Positions 15,704 to 23,810 of a stretch of DNA of 33,744 bases are shown here, piece by piece (within the stretch, counting starts at the first letter, position 1; the number at the start of each line of letters is the position of its first letter). The stretch comes from Synergistaceae bacterium (GTDB lineage: Bacteria; Synergistota; Synergistia; Synergistales; Aminobacteriaceae). Under the pieces are notes generated by a model. That model saw only the letters and a list, made by a program, of their open reading frames with translations, was not told the DNA's origin and searched no databases. The stretch covers positions 1 to 33,744 of the forward strand of contig JAIRYN010000076.1 of the NCBI GenBank assembly GCA_031267575.1, given 5' to 3'. The position numbers and the translations under genes are program-made.

Positions 15704-16176
15704 TCACTACGGTGGGAGATCTGATGGACCGCGACTTGACGGTGGTCATGGAGCATAGTACTATCAGCGAGGCCATTGATATTTTTTATTCTCACAGCGT
15801 GGCGGGGCTGCCGGTGGTGGATGTAGATTGGCGACTCGTGGGCTTTCTCTCCGAGACCGACATTTTACGCGCCGCGACTCCCTCCTACCTGGAGGTTCTC
15901 ACCCAAAGCTCGTTTCTGAGCGGAGAAGAAGAGGAGTTTGCGAGGGAGTTGGAGAAGCTGGGTGACCTGCCCGTTCGGGACTATATGGTCAAGCCTCCTA
16001 TCGCTGTGGAGCCTTACGTAAGCCTGATGTCCATTGCCGACCTGATGATACGCAAACATTTTCGCCGCCTTCCCGTTGTAGAAGACGGCGTTTTGATCGG
16101 TATCATAGACCGCCGGGCTCTGTGGAATTTCATGCTTGAGGGCTATGCGCGCAATGTGGAACAAGGCGAAGCTTAA
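15700..16176 (+). CDS. CBS-domain pair protein
   Basis: A 158-residue protein made of two CBS domains (about residues 5-60 and 95-150). The first shows VGDLMDRDLTVVMEHSTISEAIDIF and AGLPVVD, the second VRDYMVKPPIAVEPYVSL and RRLPVVEDGVLIGIIDR. CBS pairs bind adenine nucleotides and often sense energy state. The ATG overlaps the stop of the glycosyltransferase gene (ATGA) and has GGAAGGAGG upstream. It overlaps the first V-ATPase gene by 23 bases, so it may be co-expressed with, and perhaps regulate, the ATPase. That role is a guess from position only. Confidence 0.9.
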   Translation: MITTVGDLMDRDLTVVMEHSTISEAIDIFYSHSVAGLPVVDVDWRLVGFLSETDILRAATPSYLEVLTQSSFLSGEEEEFARELEKLGDLPVRDYMVKPPIAVEPYVSLMSIADLMIRKHFRRLPVVEDGVLIGIIDRRALWNFMLEGYARNVEQGEA

Positions 16177-16597
16177 TAAGGTACTTGGTAAGGCGAAGCC
16201 TTCGTCCCCTGAACTTGACCCTCTCGTCTCGACCTGGACGGAGCTAGAAGCGTTGCGCGCTCGGCTCGCCGAGGACATGGAGGATAAGAAAACCGAAATG
16301 GAGCGTTTCAAGGAGGAGACCTTGTGGCGTTTGAATTCTTTGTCCGACCGGACTATCGAGATCGCTCGCATGGAGGGACGGAATGCCGAAGCGCGCGTCG
16401 CCCAGGACAAAGCGGAAACCGAGGCGGAACTCGCCCAATGGAAAGCCCGCGTCCGGGAGCGGGTTCTGGATGAAAAAATTCTGGACACCCTGGCGGAGCA
16501 AACCATTCTTCGGCTGCTTCCCCCGACGGGAGAAGGGGACGTGTTAGCGTCCTCCGAAGTGGTGGTTTCTGAAACGAAAGGAGGTGGCGCTTCATGA
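16154..16597 (+). CDS. Probable V-type ATPase peripheral-stalk subunit (G/NtpF-like coiled coil)
   Basis: A 147-residue, very charged, almost wholly helical protein rich in Glu, Lys, Arg and Ala, with long heptad-like runs such as ALRARLAEDMEDKKTEMERFKEE. Sequence similarity to named families is not clear to me. The call rests on position: V/A-type operons often start with a short coiled-coil gene before subunit I, whose product pairs with subunit E in the peripheral stalk. I chose the ATG at 16154 with GAGGG upstream; a TTG at 16136 and an ATG at 16145 are also in frame. Its stop overlaps the start of the subunit I gene (ATGA), which shows translational coupling. It could also be an unrelated adaptor. 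Confidence 0.65.
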   Translation: MWNKAKLNKVLGKAKPSSPELDPLVSTWTELEALRARLAEDMEDKKTEMERFKEETLWRLNSLSDRTIEIARMEGRNAEARVAQDKAETEAELAQWKARVRERVLDEKILDTLAEQTILRLLPPTGEGDVLASSEVVVSETKGGGAS

Positions 16598-18567
16598 TCA
16601 CACACATGGCAAGGGTCGCTCTGTGGGGGGTGCGGGATAAAAAATCCGTTGTTGTGAGCCGCCTTTACGAGCTTGGAGTTTTCCATTTGACCACGTCCGA
16701 GGAAGCCATGGACGGAAGCCATCGTTTTCTCCTGGAAAAACTGCGGGAGCAGAGGGGGAAGGCGTTGAATCTTATCGAAGCTCTTCGGTGGGACGAGTGG
16801 CGGAAACTGACGGACGCCTTTGTGGAAAATGTGCGCTATAACCTTTCCCAGGATCTAGAAGCGATGACGGAGGAGATCGAGAGAAGTCTGCAACGCATTC
16901 AATCGCGTCTCGTTTGGATTAGGAGAAACCAGGAAAGACTACAGAACGACTTTATTGAGCTGCGAAAGGCCAATCTCATTTTGAAACGCGCCCAAGGGTT
17001 TTTAGAGCAGGAGAAGACCGTCCGGGGAGAGATGGCGATCTGGCGTTTGCCGCGACAAGGACAACACGCGTTGATCTCTAAAATCAATGGAGAGCTGGAT
17101 CTTTTACCCAGTGGCCATGAAAAGCCTTGGTTTCGCTACCATTCCATCGATTTCAACGACGGTTCTTCTTATCTGGTGACCAGTGCCTCCTACGAGGTGC
17201 AGCCCAAAATCAGAAACGGAGTCACCAACCTTCAGGGCTCTCGTTGGCGGTTGCTTGACTATACAGAGAAGAAAAAAGCGAAAGAAACCAATTTTGACGC
17301 TGAGGAAAGCGATTGGACCAAGGACAACGCCGACGAAAAATCCTTTCTGATAACGGCGCCGTCGCGGATCGCTCGGCTTTTGCGGCGGGCTCCGACTCGG
17401 ATAAGAGCGAATAGAGAAGAATTGCGTAAACTCTCCGACCAGTGGGGAGCGAATTTGGCCGCCGTTTACATTTTACTGAACGACCGCATGGAACAGCTCC
17501 TCATGGAGGCATCTGCCGAGGAGAACGAGGAGTTTTTCAGCTTGGAGGGCTGGATTCCGGAAAAAGATTTGGCCCGCACGAAAGCGGTATTGAAAGAGGA
17601 TTTCGGCGATTTCGTCATCGTGCGCTCCCGGCCCCCTGACCCCGCCAAAGACGGAGTGGTTCCCACCGCTTTGAGGAACGTCTCGATTTTCAAGCCCTTC
17701 GAACTGTTTCTGAAGTTACTACGTGTACCTCACTACAATGCCTATGACCCGACTCCCCTGATCGGGCTTTTCTTCCCCTTTTTCGCGGGCTGCATGGTGG
17801 GAGACATTGGCTACGGCGTTCTCATTCTGTGGGTGGGGCGGCATTTGAAGCAGAAGAAAACGGAGACCCTACGGGATGTGGGCGTCATTCTCTTGTTCGT
17901 CGCCTTTTGGAGCATCTTCTGGGGAGCCATGTTCGGGGAGTTTTTCGGGGACGTGGGGCACAGGCTTCTGCACATGAGACCCATCTGGGAGGACCGAGTC
18001 CACGCGATCTTGCAGGTCATGGGTTTCAGCGTGGCCTTGGGCACTACGCACGTGACGCTGGGGCTGCTCATCGGTGTGATTCAGGGGATACGGAACCGAC
18101 ACCGTCATCATTGGATGGAACGGCTGGGAAGTTTGCTGGTGATTGTGAGTCTGGTGGCGGCGCTGATGTTTTTGCGCGCTCAATTGCCGGCTTCCTTTTT
18201 CTCCATTCCGGTTATCCTGCTAATTTTTGCCCTGATTTTCCTGATTTGGGGCGGAGGTATCGGGGGCATTATCGAGTCTCTGAGCACCATTGGTAACATT
18301 ATCAGTTACGTTCGAATCGCCGCCATTGGTTTGTCGTCCGCTATTCTGGCGATGGTGGCCAGCACATTCGTGGATACTATAGAGGTTCCGCTGGTGGGGC
18401 TCTTCATGGCGTTCGCCATCCACCTTCTGAATTTCGTTCTGGCGATCGGGGGCTCCGCCCTACACGCCGCTCGGCTCCATTACGTGGAGTTCATGGGAAA
18501 ATTTTACGAAGATGGAACTCTCGCATATAAACCATTTGCCAAAAGGAGGAGTTTACACAATGGGTGA
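16594..18567 (+). CDS. ntpI: V-type ATPase subunit I (membrane stator, a-subunit type)
   Basis: The membrane stator subunit provides the ion half-channels and contacts the K ring. The 657-residue protein has a long coiled-coil cytoplasmic half (about 1-380) and a C-terminal membrane half with about seven to eight helices starting at PLIGLFFPFFAGCMVGDIGYG. The essential membrane arginine is Arg574 in SYVRIAAIGLS. The final ALHAARLHYVEFMGKFYEDG matches the family C terminus. It overlaps genes on both sides (ATGA at the start, 8 bases with ntpK at the end). Identification is firm. Confidence 0.95.
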   Translation: MITHMARVALWGVRDKKSVVVSRLYELGVFHLTTSEEAMDGSHRFLLEKLREQRGKALNLIEALRWDEWRKLTDAFVENVRYNLSQDLEAMTEEIERSLQRIQSRLVWIRRNQERLQNDFIELRKANLILKRAQGFLEQEKTVRGEMAIWRLPRQGQHALISKINGELDLLPSGHEKPWFRYHSIDFNDGSSYLVTSASYEVQPKIRNGVTNLQGSRWRLLDYTEKKKAKETNFDAEESDWTKDNADEKSFLITAPSRIARLLRRAPTRIRANREELRKLSDQWGANLAAVYILLNDRMEQLLMEASAEENEEFFSLEGWIPEKDLARTKAVLKEDFGDFVIVRSRPPDPAKDGVVPTALRNVSIFKPFELFLKLLRVPHYNAYDPTPLIGLFFPFFAGCMVGDIGYGVLILWVGRHLKQKKTETLRDVGVILLFVAFWSIFWGAMFGEFFGDVGHRLLHMRPIWEDRVHAILQVMGFSVALGTTHVTLGLLIGVIQGIRNRHRHHWMERLGSLLVIVSLVAALMFLRAQLPASFFSIPVILLIFALIFLIWGGGIGGIIESLSTIGNIISYVRIAAIGLSSAILAMVASTFVDTIEVPLVGLFMAFAIHLLNFVLAIGGSALHAARLHYVEFMGKFYEDGTLAYKPFAKRRSLHNG

Positions 18568-18781
18568 GAAAGCGATCATGGCGCTGGCCGCGGCACTGGC
18601 TGTGGCTATCCCCGCTCTGGCAACGGCTTACGCTCAAGCGCGTATCGGCAGCGCTGGGGCGGGAACCGTAGCGGAAAAACCGGAGACGTCGGGGACGATT
18701 ATTATCTTGGAGGCCATTCCCGAAACGATGGTCATTTTGGGCTTTGTCGTCGCCATCATGATCATCATGAGAATAGCCTAG
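18560..18781 (+). CDS. ntpK: V-type ATPase subunit K (proteolipid ring subunit)
   Basis: The ion-carrying ring subunit. From the ATG at 18560, with AAAGGAGGAG upstream, it has 73 residues and two membrane helices, so it is the single-hairpin form rather than the 4-helix form of Enterococcus. The second helix carries the ion-binding Glu55 in EAIPETMVILGF; Glu51 lies one turn before it. Many sodium-binding relatives have PETQ and a Tyr shortly after. Here Met57 and Leu60 stand at those places, so proton coupling is possible. That is an inference from a few residues. An upstream extension to 18512 lies inside ntpI and is not used. Confidence 0.93.
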   Translation: MGEKAIMALAAALAVAIPALATAYAQARIGSAGAGTVAEKPETSGTIIILEAIPETMVILGFVVAIMIIMRIA

Positions 18782-18790
18782 CCGACCGAT

Positions 18791-19429
18791 ATGAACCGCC
18801 CTTCGGGTGAACTCCTGGATGATCGCGAACCGGGATCCGAGGACTTGGTCGGGTTCAAGGAAGCCTTGTTAGCTCAACACAAAAAACGCTGCCTGGCGTT
18901 AAAGCGCTCCGTGGACGAGGATTTAGCGGATATCATTACGGCCCGCCGCATTGAAGTGGAGCGTATTGTTCATAGTTTGCGCCGCAGTCACGAAAAACAT
19001 CTTGAAGAGGTCTTAAAAACCAACCTCCATCACGTCAAGCGCCAGAAAAAAAGCTACGAGGCGGAGCTTCAGGACATTTTTTTCGAGACGCTGGAGAAGG
19101 CGGTACGCTCGCGGCTGGAAACCTTTCGCCATTCGCCTCGGTATGGAGCTGTTTTGGAGGCTTTGGCGGTGGAGGCGCAGACTTGTATTCAAGGAAATTC
19201 TACTTTATCCTGGGTCGCTTTGGTTGAGGAAGGTGACGCTCTTTTTCTGCCTCCTTCCTCTCGGGGAAACATTCGGGAGGTGCGCGAGGAACTGTGGGAC
19301 GTTTGGGGCGGTCTCGTTCTGGTCGAGGCCGGCGGGGGCGGAAGGGTCGTCGACAATACGTTCCGCGCCCGATGGAAACGACTACCTTCCTTATTCGCGT
19401 TCAAGCCCGATCTTCGCGATGATTTATGA
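18791..19429 (+). CDS. ntpE: V-type ATPase subunit E-like peripheral-stalk protein
   Basis: A 212-residue protein with a long N-terminal helix (about 20-110, rich in charged residues) and a C-terminal globular part ending VWGGLVLVEAGGGGRVVDNTFRARWKRL. That matches the GGxxxxxxDGxxxxDNTxxxR pattern of subunit E. Subunit E forms the peripheral stalk that holds the A3B3 head against rotation. The start ATG is 10 bases after ntpK, with a weak ribosome binding site. It overlaps ntpA by four bases (ATGA). N-terminal sequence is diverged from typical E subunits. Confidence 0.8.
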   Translation: MNRPSGELLDDREPGSEDLVGFKEALLAQHKKRCLALKRSVDEDLADIITARRIEVERIVHSLRRSHEKHLEEVLKTNLHHVKRQKKSYEAELQDIFFETLEKAVRSRLETFRHSPRYGAVLEALAVEAQTCIQGNSTLSWVALVEEGDALFLPPSSRGNIREVREELWDVWGGLVLVEAGGGGRVVDNTFRARWKRLPSLFAFKPDLRDDL

Positions 19430-21300
19430 CGAGGCGGCGAGAAATGGAAAAAATGCCTAGAAAGGGCGTCGTCGTTGGAATTTTAGGACCTGTTCTTGTG
19501 GCGGAGGTTGATTTTTCCGTCCGCATGTTTGAGGTTGTCCGCGTCGGCGAACGAGGACTTTTGGGCGAAGTTTTCGAGGTCGGGGTTCGAGATTCGGGCG
19601 ACCAGGGTCTGAATGTTGGTATTCAGATCTGGGAGGACCTCACAGGGCTGTCCGTGGGGGAAGAAGTGTTGTTCACCGGAGAACTTTTGAGCGTGGAACT
19701 AGGCCCCGGTTTTCTGGGTGAGGTTTTGGATGGTTTGGGACGGCTGTATTCCCGAAAGGAAAAGCTCTGGCGTTTCCAGCCGTCGGTGAGGGAGGGGGAA
19801 AAGATCTCTCCAGGAGATATCCTGGGAACGGTGATAGAGAGAGGCCGTTTTTCCCATCGGATTCTAGTCCCACCCGGCGCGCTCGCCGCGGAATCACGTG
19901 AACGGGACAACCGGGTAGCGTGGATTGCTCCAGAGGGAGAGTACACCGCCCAAGATTATATTTGCCGCCTGGAAAATGAATTTTCTTTGCCCCTGAGTCT
20001 AACGCAAAAATGGCCGGTTCGTGTACCAAGGCCATTGAAAGCGCGCCTGCCCTTGGATTATCCACTGTTCACGGGGCAGCGAGCACTGGATACTTTTTTA
20101 CCTCTGGCGCTAGGAGGCACTGCCGCCCTGACCGGCGGATCCGGCACGGGCAAAACGCTTTTGTTGCGATCTTTGGCCAAAGGGTGTGGGGCGGACGTGA
20201 TCGTCTATGTCGGTTGCGGCGAGCGGGGTAATGAAATAATGGAGATCCTCGATGATTTTTCCAAGGCAGCCTCCCTTCGATCCAATGGGCTTTCGAGCCT
20301 GATGGACCGCGCCATAGTGATCGCGGCGCCTTCCGACGCACCGGTAACGCTTCGAGAGATGGCAGTTCACTTGGGGTTAACCTTGGGAGAATACTATCGG
20401 GACATGGGATACGACGCGGTCGTGATGATCGACTCTGTTTCTCGCTGGGCGGAAGCGTCCAGGGAAATCGAAAGCCGTGTCGGAAAAACTTCCGGAGAGG
20501 AGGGATACCCACCCTGGCTGAACGCCCGGTTAGCCCTCTGTTGCGAGCGAGCGGGACGAGTTAAGGTTTTGGGCAAAAGTGCCCCTGGGTTGACAAATAA
20601 TTCTTCCCGTTCTGGATCAATAACCCTTATCAGCGCAATTTCGCCAGAGGGAGGGAATCTTTCGGACCCTGTGACTCAAGCGATGGCTAGATCTTCCGGT
20701 ACTTTTTGGGTACTGAATCAAGAATTGGCCCAAGCGCGTCGTTTCCCGGCGATCGACTGGAGCCGGAGCCATGCTTTTTATGAGAACGTCCTCGATGAAG
20801 CTTTTGCCCATGAGGCAAGCAAGGATTGGCCGGACTTGAAAGAGTATTTGAGAACCATAATGAAGTGGCGAGAAGAGCTTGCCGGCGCTTTGCGGCAAGG
20901 GGAGCGCGATGCCCTTTCGGAGGAGAATAAGTGGCTTTTGTACCACGCTGAGACCCTTGAAATCGTTTTTTTACGACAAAACGCCTACGGAGAAACTCGT
21001 TCTTCTCCGGCGCGAATGGCAGCAATGCTCCGTTTTCTGAAGACACTGGACGGCGAGGTTAGAAAAATCTTGAAAAAAGAACTTGTTTGTGACGTCGTAA
21101 CCGCTCTGCCATCGAGGCAGGAGATGCTCGCTTTGCGCGACCTGCCGGAGAAGGACTTTGAAAAAGCGGAGCGAAAATGGCTGGTTCGTTTCACGTCTGG
21201 ACTCACCTCATCCGCTCCGACTGAATCCGCTCCGACTGAATCCGCTCCAACTGAATCCACTCCAACTGAATCCACTCCAACTGAGGAGGCTGCTCCATGA
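19426..21300 (+). CDS. ntpA: V-type ATPase catalytic subunit A with a repeat-built C-terminal tail
   Basis: The nucleotide-hydrolysing subunit of the A3B3 head. The 624-residue protein has the P-loop GGSGTGKT at 237-244 (Lys243), the catalytic Glu266 in GERGNEIMEIL, DSVSRWAEASREI, GEEGYPPWLNARLA and SGSITLISAISPEGGNLSDPVTQ. The P-loop differs from the usual GPFGxGKT. The last 30 residues are an added low-complexity tail (APTES and TPTES units) encoded by a 15-bp x 5 array that runs into the ntpB ribosome binding site. The start is uncertain: ATG 19426 overlaps the ntpE stop, but ATGs at 19444 and 19453 are also possible and the last matches family N termini best. Identification is firm. Confidence 0.93.
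   Translation: MTRRREMEKMPRKGVVVGILGPVLVAEVDFSVRMFEVVRVGERGLLGEVFEVGVRDSGDQGLNVGIQIWEDLTGLSVGEEVLFTGELLSVELGPGFLGEVLDGLGRLYSRKEKLWRFQPSVREGEKISPGDILGTVIERGRFSHRILVPPGALAAESRERDNRVAWIAPEGEYTAQDYICRLENEFSLPLSLTQKWPVRVPRPLKARLPLDYPLFTGQRALDTFLPLALGGTAALTGGSGTGKTLLLRSLAKGCGADVIVYVGCGERGNEIMEILDDFSKAASLRSNGLSSLMDRAIVIAAPSDAPVTLREMAVHLGLTLGEYYRDMGYDAVVMIDSVSRWAEASREIESRVGKTSGEEGYPPWLNARLALCCERAGRVKVLGKSAPGLTNNSSRSGSITLISAISPEGGNLSDPVTQAMARSSGTFWVLNQELAQARRFPAIDWSRSHAFYENVLDEAFAHEASKDWPDLKEYLRTIMKWREELAGALRQGERDALSEENKWLLYHAETLEIVFLRQNAYGETRSSPARMAAMLRFLKTLDGEVRKILKKELVCDVVTALPSRQEMLALRDLPEKDFEKAERKWLVRFTSGLTSSAPTESAPTESAPTESTPTESTPTEEAAP
21211..21285. repeat. 15-bp tandem array, 5 copies, at the 3' end of ntpA
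   Basis: TCCGCTCCGACTGAA-type units, five in a row with a gradient of G to A changes, encoding SAPTE or STPTE. The array ends in GAGGAGG, the ntpB ribosome binding site, and keeps the reading frame. Confidence 0.95.
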
Positions 21301-22763
21301 GCAACTCGAATGCGAGGCTTTACAGAGAGGGATTCCAAAGCGTCAGAGGAGTGACTGGCCCCCTTCTTTTTGTAAATAACGCGAGGGGTGTCGGTTACGG
21401 TGAGTTCGTGACGATTGAGACGCGCTCCTGGGGGTCTCATGCCTGGGGATCTCATGGAAAACAAACCGTTACCCGCACGGGCCAGGTGCTTCAAATTCAG
21501 GATGACCTTTGCGTGATTCAGGTCTTCGATGACATCTTGGGGTTCGAGACAGGAAATACCACTGTGTGGGTGGAGCGCGACGTCGCTAAGGTCGGTGTGG
21601 GGGAACGCCTGCGCGGTCAGATCCTAAACGGCCGCGGACAAACGTTGGAGGGAAAGGACCTTTACGGGCTCGACGCGTTGCTTCCCATCAATGGTCTGTC
21701 GCTAAATCCTGTGACTCGCGCCGTCCCCTGCGAGCCCATCGAAACGGGGATGTCTGTTCTAGATCTAATGAACACCACAATGCGTGGACAAAGATTAGCG
21801 CTGCTAGGTGGACCGGGACTACCCGTCGGAGAGCTTGCGGCGCTCGTCGCTTCTCGCGCTCTTCTTCCCGGCAATGGGGATGCCTTTCTGGTGGTTTTTG
21901 CCGCTATGGGCGTTACTAGCCGAGAAGTGGATGTTTTTATGGAGTCATTTGTCCGTAGCGGGATACTGGAAAGCGGCGTCTTTTTGTTGAATAAAGCTGA
22001 CGATCCTGCTATAGAGCGACTCTTAACGCCTCGCGCCGCCCTGACCATCGCCGAATATTTCGCTTTCACCAAGGGTTACGATGTCCTTGTTGTCATGACG
22101 GACATGCTATGTTACGCTGAGGCGCTGCGAGAGGTTGGCGCGGCGCGGGGGGAATCTCTTGGGCGGATGGGATACCCCACGTATTTGTACTCCGACCTGG
22201 CGGGGATTTATGAGCGAGCCGGCTGTCTCGCTGGACGGAAGGGTAGGGTGACGCAGATTGTCACCGTCGGGATGCCGAACGATGACGCCGCCCATCCGGT
22301 GGCCGACGCGACGAGCCATATTGTCGACGGACAGATTGTCTTGGATCGGAGGTTGCACACCGCTGGCGTTTTTCCGCCCGTGGACGTATTGTCCAGTCTT
22401 TCACGGCCTATGAACAAGGGGATAGGGCATGGGCGCACTTTTGACACGCATCGTGTCCTCGCCGACCAGCTCCACGCTGCCTACGCGAAAGCCCAAGAGG
22501 TAAATTGCTTGAGGCACCACATCGGTGACAAAGGGCTTTCGGAAGTGGAAAAGAGCTACATAAAATTTGGAGAATCCTTTGAAAAACTTTTTGTCAATCA
22601 GAAACGAGAGAGAGGGAGGGAACAGTGGGGGCGAGAGACGGAAACGGTGGAAAGAAGGACGTTTATTCAGTCCGAAGCGAAAGCCTGGGAAATTTTGCGT
22701 CAGCTCCCCGCCGGAGAACTGTACCTATTGTCCCCTTCCTTGATGGCGCACAAGCTGAAGTAA
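21297..22763 (+). CDS. ntpB: V-type ATPase regulatory subunit B
   Basis: The non-catalytic partner of A in the head. The 488 residues include the expected degenerate nucleotide loop GGPGLPVGELA, FAAMGVTSREVDVFMESF, LNKADDPAIERLLTPRAALTIAEYFAF, DMLCYAEALREVGAARGE, GRMGYPTYLYSDLAGIYERAG and PPVDVLSSLSRPMNKGIG. All are family segments. It is slightly longer than usual because of an insertion around residues 40-60 with a 15-bp duplication (WGSHAWGSH, about 21428-21458). The ATG overlaps the ntpA stop and has GAGGAGG upstream. It is the last gene of the operon; the D subunit gene that normally follows B is not here. Confidence 0.94.
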   Translation: MSNSNARLYREGFQSVRGVTGPLLFVNNARGVGYGEFVTIETRSWGSHAWGSHGKQTVTRTGQVLQIQDDLCVIQVFDDILGFETGNTTVWVERDVAKVGVGERLRGQILNGRGQTLEGKDLYGLDALLPINGLSLNPVTRAVPCEPIETGMSVLDLMNTTMRGQRLALLGGPGLPVGELAALVASRALLPGNGDAFLVVFAAMGVTSREVDVFMESFVRSGILESGVFLLNKADDPAIERLLTPRAALTIAEYFAFTKGYDVLVVMTDMLCYAEALREVGAARGESLGRMGYPTYLYSDLAGIYERAGCLAGRKGRVTQIVTVGMPNDDAAHPVADATSHIVDGQIVLDRRLHTAGVFPPVDVLSSLSRPMNKGIGHGRTFDTHRVLADQLHAAYAKAQEVNCLRHHIGDKGLSEVEKSYIKFGESFEKLFVNQKRERGREQWGRETETVERRTFIQSEAKAWEILRQLPAGELYLLSPSLMAHKLK

Positions 22764-22857
22764 TAGTAGAGACCAGTAGAAAGGTTTTCATAAAAGAAGT
22801 GAACAAAAAACGTTCAATACGGGGAAAATGTGATAATATTTTTCGAGTAAAAAGTGC

Positions 22858-22933
22858 GCGCCTGTAGCTCAGTGGATAGAGTGACGGCCTCCGGAGCCGT
22901 AGGCCGGGCGTTCGAATCGCCCCAGGCGCGCCA
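22858..22933 (+). tRNA. tRNA-Arg (anticodon CCG)
   Basis: Cloverleaf with acceptor GCGCCTG/CAGGCGC, D arm GCTC-AGTGGATA-GAGT, anticodon stem ACGGC/GCCGT with loop CTCCGGA (anticodon CCG), T arm GGGCG-TTCGAAT-CGCCC, discriminator G and encoded CCA. A TGTGATAAT -10-like element lies about 25 bases upstream. Confidence 0.96.
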
Positions 22934-23102
22934 GTATAGATTAAACACACCGATCAATACGACTCAATGCGACCTAACAATGAGTATCCTCGAACGAGTA
23001 TGTAAAATATAATTTCGTTAATAATGATTTTGTTGGGAAAAACGACGATTTTTTCTTGATTTTTCCTCTCTTTTGAAACATGCCGGTAAAACCGGCGAAA
23101 AC

Positions 23103-23207
23103 AAAATTCAAGGAAGTAAAATTCGAGAAAGTAAAATTCAAAGAAGTAAAATTCAAGGAAATAAAATTCAAGGAAATAAAATTCAAGGAAGTAAAATTCA
23201 AGGAAGT
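23103..23207. repeat. 15-bp tandem array, 7 copies, upstream of the LPP20-like gene
   Basis: AAAATTCAAGGAAGT-type units, seven copies with a few changes. Each unit contains AAGGAA, and the last copy provides the ribosome binding site of the gene starting at 23216. The opposite strand gives a low-complexity frame (FYFLE repeats) that is not a gene. Confidence 0.93.
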
Positions 23208-23215
23208 AAAAACAG

Positions 23216-23755
23216 ATGCGAGTGAGAAAAAATAAGGGTTCAAAGTTTTCAAAACCCTCGATTAAAAAATCCTCAATCAAAAAAAGGCAAATCCGTTTCT
23301 GGAGGGTTCTTTTTTTTCTTTTGTTTTTGGGAGGCACCTGTGTGTTCCTATACTTTTTTACAATATCGCCCCACCAAACAAACGCGTCACTTTTGCTCCC
23401 TCGAGAGGAAAAAATGGATGAGGAAGCGAGGGTACGCTATTCCACAAAGGTTTTCGCGGCTGAGAATCGGGTCAGCGCGTCGGGAACTGCTCGCATCCTG
23501 GACAATACGGATCAGGGAAAACTGCTGGCCAGACGCGCCGCTTTAACGGACGCCCGACGTAACCTCATCGAGTTGCGGCGAAAGCTGCTTGGAGATCCCG
23601 TTTTTAAATCCGGAGCTCGCTTCTCGGGACGCGTTGTCGTGCCGGACGTTTACTCGGAAAGGATCGAAGGCGACCTATATTTCCTGGAAATCGACATGCC
23701 GCTCGACAGCCTTTTGGAGGTGGGCTGGGAAGAATCTTTCCCCGCGTTCCGGTAA
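23216..23755 (+). CDS. Membrane-anchored protein of unknown role, LPP20-like motif
   Basis: A 179-residue protein with a very basic N terminus (1-26), one membrane helix (about 29-49, FWRVLFFLLFLGGTCVFLYFF) and an exterior part. The outer part contains VSASGTARI and LLARRAALTDARRNLIELRRKL, which resembles the conserved GxGxA...ARxxAxxDARRNL core of LPP20-type surface proteins. It then has short beta-like segments to the end. The topology implies an anchored domain outside the inner membrane. The ATG is preceded by AAGGAAG from the last copy of the 15-bp array. No function can be assigned. It precedes another exported protein gene by 55 bases. Confidence 0.7.
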   Translation: MRVRKNKGSKFSKPSIKKSSIKKRQIRFWRVLFFLLFLGGTCVFLYFFTISPHQTNASLLLPREEKMDEEARVRYSTKVFAAENRVSASGTARILDNTDQGKLLARRAALTDARRNLIELRRKLLGDPVFKSGARFSGRVVVPDVYSERIEGDLYFLEIDMPLDSLLEVGWEESFPAFR

Positions 23756-23810
23756 AACCTGTTATCATTTTCGGTGTCAGCGTACAAGACGGGCAACATG
23801 AGAGGAGAAA

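Noticed and set aside
22954-23337. Minus-strand frame with FYFLEFYFLE repeats
   Set aside because: It is the reverse reading of the 15-bp array and overlaps a better supported plus-strand gene. The composition is pure low complexity.
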